In this document: positions 60,754 through 64,000 of the stretch, piece by piece
Layout: each line of letters opens with the position of its first letter
Numbering within the stretch: position 1 is the first letter of the stretch
Assembly: GCA_910584095.1 (NCBI GenBank)
Contig: CAJTYU010000001.1
Span: forward strand, 186,001 to 250,000
Origin: an uncultured Dorea sp.
Lineage (GTDB): Bacteria; Bacillota; Clostridia; Lachnospirales; Lachnospiraceae
Length of the DNA stretch: 64,000 nucleotides
Direction of reading: 5' to 3'
Notes under the pieces: model-generated
Told to the model about the DNA's origin: nothing
What the model saw: the letters and a program-made list of their open reading frames with translations, nothing else
Database searches by the model: none
Program-made: the position numbers and the translations under genes

Positions 60754-61149
60754 CTATTTTCCCAACAGCGGCTTTGCCACATGGACTTTAAAAAACTGAA
60801 TCAAAGGCCCGTTAAACAGCGCGTTGCAGATTGTTCCGATTCCAATGATCAGCCAAAGATCGCCGCCGGACAGAAGACAGAATACCACGCCTGCCATATT
60901 GACAATTGTTCCGGCTCCGATGCAATAGCGCACCGTAAAGAACACCACTATCAAAACTGCCGCATTCATGATCAGCTGCCATGTTCCAAATGTCATATGA
61001 AGAAAACCACTGATGCCTAAATTCATACAGGTAAACGCGTCTACCCCAAAAGCGCTGAGCCGGAAAGAGCCTGCGCAGATGCCGATAAAAAGAATCCCTG
61101 TAAGCATCATCGCACAGCGCTTCGCAAATAATCTTCTATCCCTTCCCAT
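60754..61149 (-). CDS. YczE/YitT-like membrane protein, apparently shortened
   Basis: A 131-residue membrane protein. The start has SFRLSAFGVDAFTCMNLGIS and FGTWQLIMNAAVLIVVFF, which are the first half of YczE/YyaS proteins. The end, IGIGTICNALFNGPLIQFF, matches the closing segment of the full family, normally about 70 residues further along. The reading frame is intact across the junction (SGGDLWLIIGIG). The family is usually about 200-220 residues, so an internal deletion is likely. ATG 61149 has AAAGGGGG upstream. Its function is unknown. Confidence 0.6.
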   Translation of the reverse strand: MGRDRRLFAKRCAMMLTGILFIGICAGSFRLSAFGVDAFTCMNLGISGFLHMTFGTWQLIMNAAVLIVVFFTVRYCIGAGTIVNMAGVVFCLLSGGDLWLIIGIGTICNALFNGPLIQFFKVHVAKPLLGK

Positions 61150-61200
61150 CGTACCAGCATCCCCCTTTGGCCGCTTTTTCAATCACCGCGGACTATCCGC

Positions 61201-63432
61201 TTAATCCTTCCGAACTGCCTGAAACACATACAGTCTGGAATCGAAATCCCCATACCCGCCGGTATTTTCTTCCATCTGCCCGCACATGCCGTCAGAGGTA
61301 ACCAATCCGATGTTCATCAGCTCATCCCCAAAAAATATTTCCTTCGTCTCCTTATTTTCATAACATAATTCCGGATCCAGCCCTTCAAGCCTCACCCTCG
61401 TATAAGGCATATTGACATGACTTAAGGTGCGGTACCACCCTACAACCGCCTCGGTCTTATCCTCACTCACTGTCATCCAGCAGGTAATATTGCCCTCAAA
61501 AGGACTCTTAAGCCTGTAAAATGTCCCAAACTGCAGCACTTCCCTGTGCTCTTTCATAAATGCAATCTGCGCCTTTACCTTCTCCTGCTCTTCCTCTGTC
61601 AATTTATTTAAATCCAGTTCATAGCCAAATGTTCCAAAATACGCCACGTTCGCTCTGGTATGAAGAGGCGTATTACGGAATACCTGATGGTTCGGCGTTA
61701 CCGAAACATGGCTTCCAATACTGCTGATAGGATAGCCAAAGGACGTCCCATACTGTATCTTCAGCCGTTCCACCGCATCCGAATCGTCGCTTGCCCACCC
61801 TTGGGGCGCGTAGTAGAGGATTCCCGGATCGAACCGTCCGCCGCCGCTTGCGCAGGATTCAAACAGTATCTGCGGGAAATGCGTATTCAGCCGCTCATAC
61901 AAATCATAGACTCCCAGAATATAACGGTGGAATATCTCTCCCTGCCGCTCCGGCGGAAACGCCGCGGAATAACACTCGGTAATGCTCCGGTTCATATCCC
62001 ATTTAATATAGGAGATCTTCGCCTCGCCAAGGATCTTTTCCATCATTTCATAGATACAGTCCACAACCTCTTTCCTTGCAAAATCCAGCACATACTGGTT
62101 TCTCCCCTGGGACGCGCTCCTGCCCGGGGTAGACAGAATCCAGTCCGGATGCTTCCGGTACAGATCCGAATCTTTATTTACCATTTCCGGCTCAAACCAG
62201 AGACCGAATTTCATGCCCAGTTCTTCGATGCGCTCTGCAAGCCCGGTAATACCCCCGGAAAGCCGTTTTGGATTCGCTACCCAGTCTCCCAGCCCCGCAT
62301 GGTCGTTATTTCTCTCCCCGAACCATCCGTCGTCCAGCACAAATAATTCCACTCCGCACTCCTTCGCCTTTGCCGCAATCTCAACCAGACGGTCCTCGGT
62401 AAAATCAAAATAAGTCGCTTCCCAGTTATTATTCAGAATCGGCCTCGCCCTGTCCCTCCAGTAACCTCTGGCCAGCCGCTTCTGATACAGCCGGTGGAAG
62501 GTCTGACTCATGCCGTTTAATCCCCGTTCCGAATAAACCATCACCGCCTCCGGCGTCTGGAAGCTCTCTCCTTCCTCCAGTTTCCAGTCAAACCCCATAG
62601 GATGTATCCCCATCAAAACCCGCGTGGTATCATGGGTATCCACCTCTGCCTGTGCAAGAAAATTCCCGCTGTATATTAAGCTGAAACCAATAGCCTCTCC
62701 CTGACGTTCATTCGTCTCCGGACGCTTCAGCACAATAAATGGATTATGCTCGTGAGAGGAATTGCCCCGGCGGCTGTCTACAGCTTGTATTCCTTGTTCC
62801 AGTTTCCGCACCTTCAAGTGACGCTCTCTCGCCCACGCGCCGGAAAACTGCAGCCATTCATAATTGCAGTCCGGCAGATCCATGCACATGCTCATGGCCG
62901 TCGTAAGATGGACGCTCTCTTCTCCCTTATTCGTAATCTTTGCGCTTCTGGCAAGTATCCCTCCTCCGGCAAAAATCGTATACAGTAACTCCAAAGTCAC
63001 TCCCGTCAGCGTATCTTCCAGAAGAATGCGCAGCGTCTCCGCCTCCTCGTCCTTCTCTGTATAGGTAGCCGGAAGCCCGGCAAGTCCGGGTTTCCCTTTC
63101 ATAATTTCATGCCCCTTATATCGGAAATCACAGATCCTGCTTCCATTCGGCTGCAAAATCTCAATGGCAGGACGGCGGAAATCCGTCGTCCCATACACGC
63201 CGTACTCCTGCCGCACATGCTCTAGGGACAGAGACCGGTCTCCCTCAAATACATAGGACGTCATGGGACGGGATGCCGTCTCATAGAGATAGGAATAATC
63301 CTCCCTCTGGCTCACCCTTTTTCCAAAATAGAGCTGTCCCATATGGCCGTTTGGAAGAACTGTCATAATATAGCTGATTTCCTGATTGCATAAATGAAAT
63401 GTCTTCGTAGTTTCATAAAATAATATGCTCAT
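61201..63432 (-). CDS. Alpha-galactosidase, GH36
   Basis: A 743-residue retaining alpha-galactosidase without a signal peptide, so a cytosolic enzyme for raffinose-type sugars or melibiose. Asp479 in YIKWDMNRS is the nucleophile. Asp549 in WASDDSDAVERL is the acid/base. The N-terminal beta-sandwich (LPNGHMGQLYFGKRV), the DDGWFGERNNDHAGLGDW motif near residue 370 and FESCASGGGRFDPGILYY are characteristic. ATG 63432 has AGGAGGG upstream; an earlier start at 63471 does not. It is followed on the same strand by the small membrane protein gene and is downstream of the AraC-type regulator. Confidence 0.95.
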   Translation of the reverse strand: MSILFYETTKTFHLCNQEISYIMTVLPNGHMGQLYFGKRVSQREDYSYLYETASRPMTSYVFEGDRSLSLEHVRQEYGVYGTTDFRRPAIEILQPNGSRICDFRYKGHEIMKGKPGLAGLPATYTEKDEEAETLRILLEDTLTGVTLELLYTIFAGGGILARSAKITNKGEESVHLTTAMSMCMDLPDCNYEWLQFSGAWARERHLKVRKLEQGIQAVDSRRGNSSHEHNPFIVLKRPETNERQGEAIGFSLIYSGNFLAQAEVDTHDTTRVLMGIHPMGFDWKLEEGESFQTPEAVMVYSERGLNGMSQTFHRLYQKRLARGYWRDRARPILNNNWEATYFDFTEDRLVEIAAKAKECGVELFVLDDGWFGERNNDHAGLGDWVANPKRLSGGITGLAERIEELGMKFGLWFEPEMVNKDSDLYRKHPDWILSTPGRSASQGRNQYVLDFARKEVVDCIYEMMEKILGEAKISYIKWDMNRSITECYSAAFPPERQGEIFHRYILGVYDLYERLNTHFPQILFESCASGGGRFDPGILYYAPQGWASDDSDAVERLKIQYGTSFGYPISSIGSHVSVTPNHQVFRNTPLHTRANVAYFGTFGYELDLNKLTEEEQEKVKAQIAFMKEHREVLQFGTFYRLKSPFEGNITCWMTVSEDKTEAVVGWYRTLSHVNMPYTRVRLEGLDPELCYENKETKEIFFGDELMNIGLVTSDGMCGQMEENTGGYGDFDSRLYVFQAVRKD

Positions 63433-63510
63433 CGTTTCATCCCTCCTATTTTTACGTTGCGAGAATCTCATTTACTCTACGCGCAGCTTGATTTCCCTCA
63501 CTTATTTAGA

Positions 63511-63559
63511 TTTATACAAGGGAAAGAAGCCGCGAAGTTTCTTCTCCGTTTTCTCCGTT
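63511..63559 (-). promoter_or_regulatory. Promoter and possible AraC-type binding repeats for the alpha-galactosidase gene
   Basis: A -10 element TATAAA lies on the minus strand at 63516-63511 with no good -35. Upstream of it the nine-base unit TTCTCCGTT occurs twice in tandem (63542-63550 and 63551-63559), at about -38 to -56. Direct repeats in that position suit an AraC-type activator. The 203-base gap 63433-63635 also holds an AGGCG/CGCCT hairpin near 63576-63590. Confidence 0.4.
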
Positions 63560-63635
63560 ATGACTTTATTCTATATGAGGCGGCTGCGCCTGTGTATATC
63601 CATTTGTAGGGCGAAAATGTCCAAATGTTGGATAA

Positions 63636-64000
63636 TTACAATTGTTCCAACCGATTCTTATGTTCCTCCAGATACTCCTTCTTCTCCTTCCGGTTCCGCT
63701 CCCGATACTTGGCCGGGGTAATTCCCCGCTTTGCCTTAAATGCCTTTCCAAAAGAATATACATTCTGATACCCGCAGGACAGAGCAATCTCCTCAAGAGA
63801 ATACTCTGTATTCGCCAGAAGCTCTTCCGCCCTTGTAAGCCGGTAATTGGTCAGGTACTCCTGCGGAGACATATTCAGGTGCTTTCGGAACAGTTCGTAA
63901 AGATAAGTCCGGTCAACACAAACATATTTTGCAATATCCGTCACCCTTACCGCATGAAAATAATTGTTGCGGACATATTCTACCGCCCGCTTAATATAAA
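63636..64000 (-). CDS. AraC-family transcriptional regulator (5' end outside window)
   Basis: The frame is open to the window edge; 121 C-terminal codons are visible. They form the complete two-HTH AraC DNA-binding domain: HAVRVTDIAKYVCVDRTYLY, FRKHLNMSPQEYLTNYRL, the second helix-turn-helix in EEIALSCGYQNVYSFGKAFK and the signature KRGITPAKYR. The tail is highly charged. The ligand domain is beyond the window. Being directly upstream of the GH36 gene on the same strand, it is likely of the RafR/MsmR type and controls that gene; inferred from position. Confidence 0.9.
   Translation of the reverse strand, partial: YIKRAVEYVRNNYFHAVRVTDIAKYVCVDRTYLYELFRKHLNMSPQEYLTNYRLTRAEELLANTEYSLEEIALSCGYQNVYSFGKAFKAKRGITPAKYRERNRKEKKEYLEEHKNRLEQL

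Noticed and set aside
1..64000. Mobile elements, prophage, CRISPR, rRNA or tRNA genes
   Set aside because: I saw no transposase, integrase, phage structural gene, direct-repeat array or RNA gene signature in either strand. Small tRNA-like folds could still be missed by eye.

Overview
The window reads as chromosomal DNA of a spore-forming, low-to-medium GC Firmicute, most likely a gut member of the Lachnospiraceae (Clostridium cluster XIVa). Supporting signs are the sporulation genes spoIIR and sipL, a DnaE-type polymerase with conserved Lachnospiraceae-style neighbours (DUF1934, CvfB-like S1 protein, acyl-ACP thioesterase), AAGGAGG ribosome binding sites, several PTS operons with PRD regulators, and rpoN. 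I saw no rRNA, tRNA, CRISPR array, phage or insertion sequence.

Region 1 (1-20 kb) is mostly housekeeping. It holds a truncated FKBP/trigger-factor-like lipoprotein, DUF1934, murI, dnaE, cvfB-like, acyl-ACP thioesterase, spoIIR, a GntR/FCD regulator overlapping ispE, sipL and a PrcB-like lipoprotein on the minus strand. Then malQ-plsC and pncB-ddl-murF follow on the plus strand. A 494-residue protein of unknown function closes the region.

Region 2 (20-31.7 kb) is an unusual carbohydrate cluster on the minus strand: two complete split transketolases, an RpiB/LacAB-type isomerase, DhaK and DhaL, a zinc alcohol dehydrogenase and two GPH-family symporters. A GntR/UTRA regulator and a short-chain dehydrogenase are divergently encoded. 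A perfect TGTGGAC-N-GTCCACA palindrome lies just downstream of a strong promoter and is probably the operator. The gene set fits uptake and oxidation of a short or branched polyol or ketose, DhaKL-type phosphorylation, isomerisation and transketolase cleavage. The substrate is not determined by the sequence.

Region 3 (31.7-38.8 kb) carries a CtpE-like P-type ATPase, a ZIP transporter, two CobW-type GTPases (one with a long His-rich loop, one fused to a YcgQ/DUF1980-like domain) and rpoN.

Region 4 (38.9-49 kb) is a sigma-54-controlled galactitol-type PTS locus. Two good -24/-12 promoters diverge from one intergenic region. One drives IIB-IIC-class II aldolase-small membrane protein-DhaK-DhaL-zinc dehydrogenase-HAD phosphatase. 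The other drives IIA and a LevR-type activator with a GAFTGA motif. Rubredoxin follows.

Region 5 (49-64 kb) holds an alanine/glycine:sodium symporter, an ArsP_2-type putative metal exporter, a frameshifted LRR_5 gene beside a DUF3783 gene, and deoD. Next is an operon resembling E. coli sgc (PTS IIB, IIC, a PH-domain membrane protein, IIA, BtpA family, Rpe-like) with a divergent PRD activator. The window ends with decayed fragments, a shortened YczE-like membrane protein, a GH36 alpha-galactosidase and the 3' part of an AraC-type regulator.
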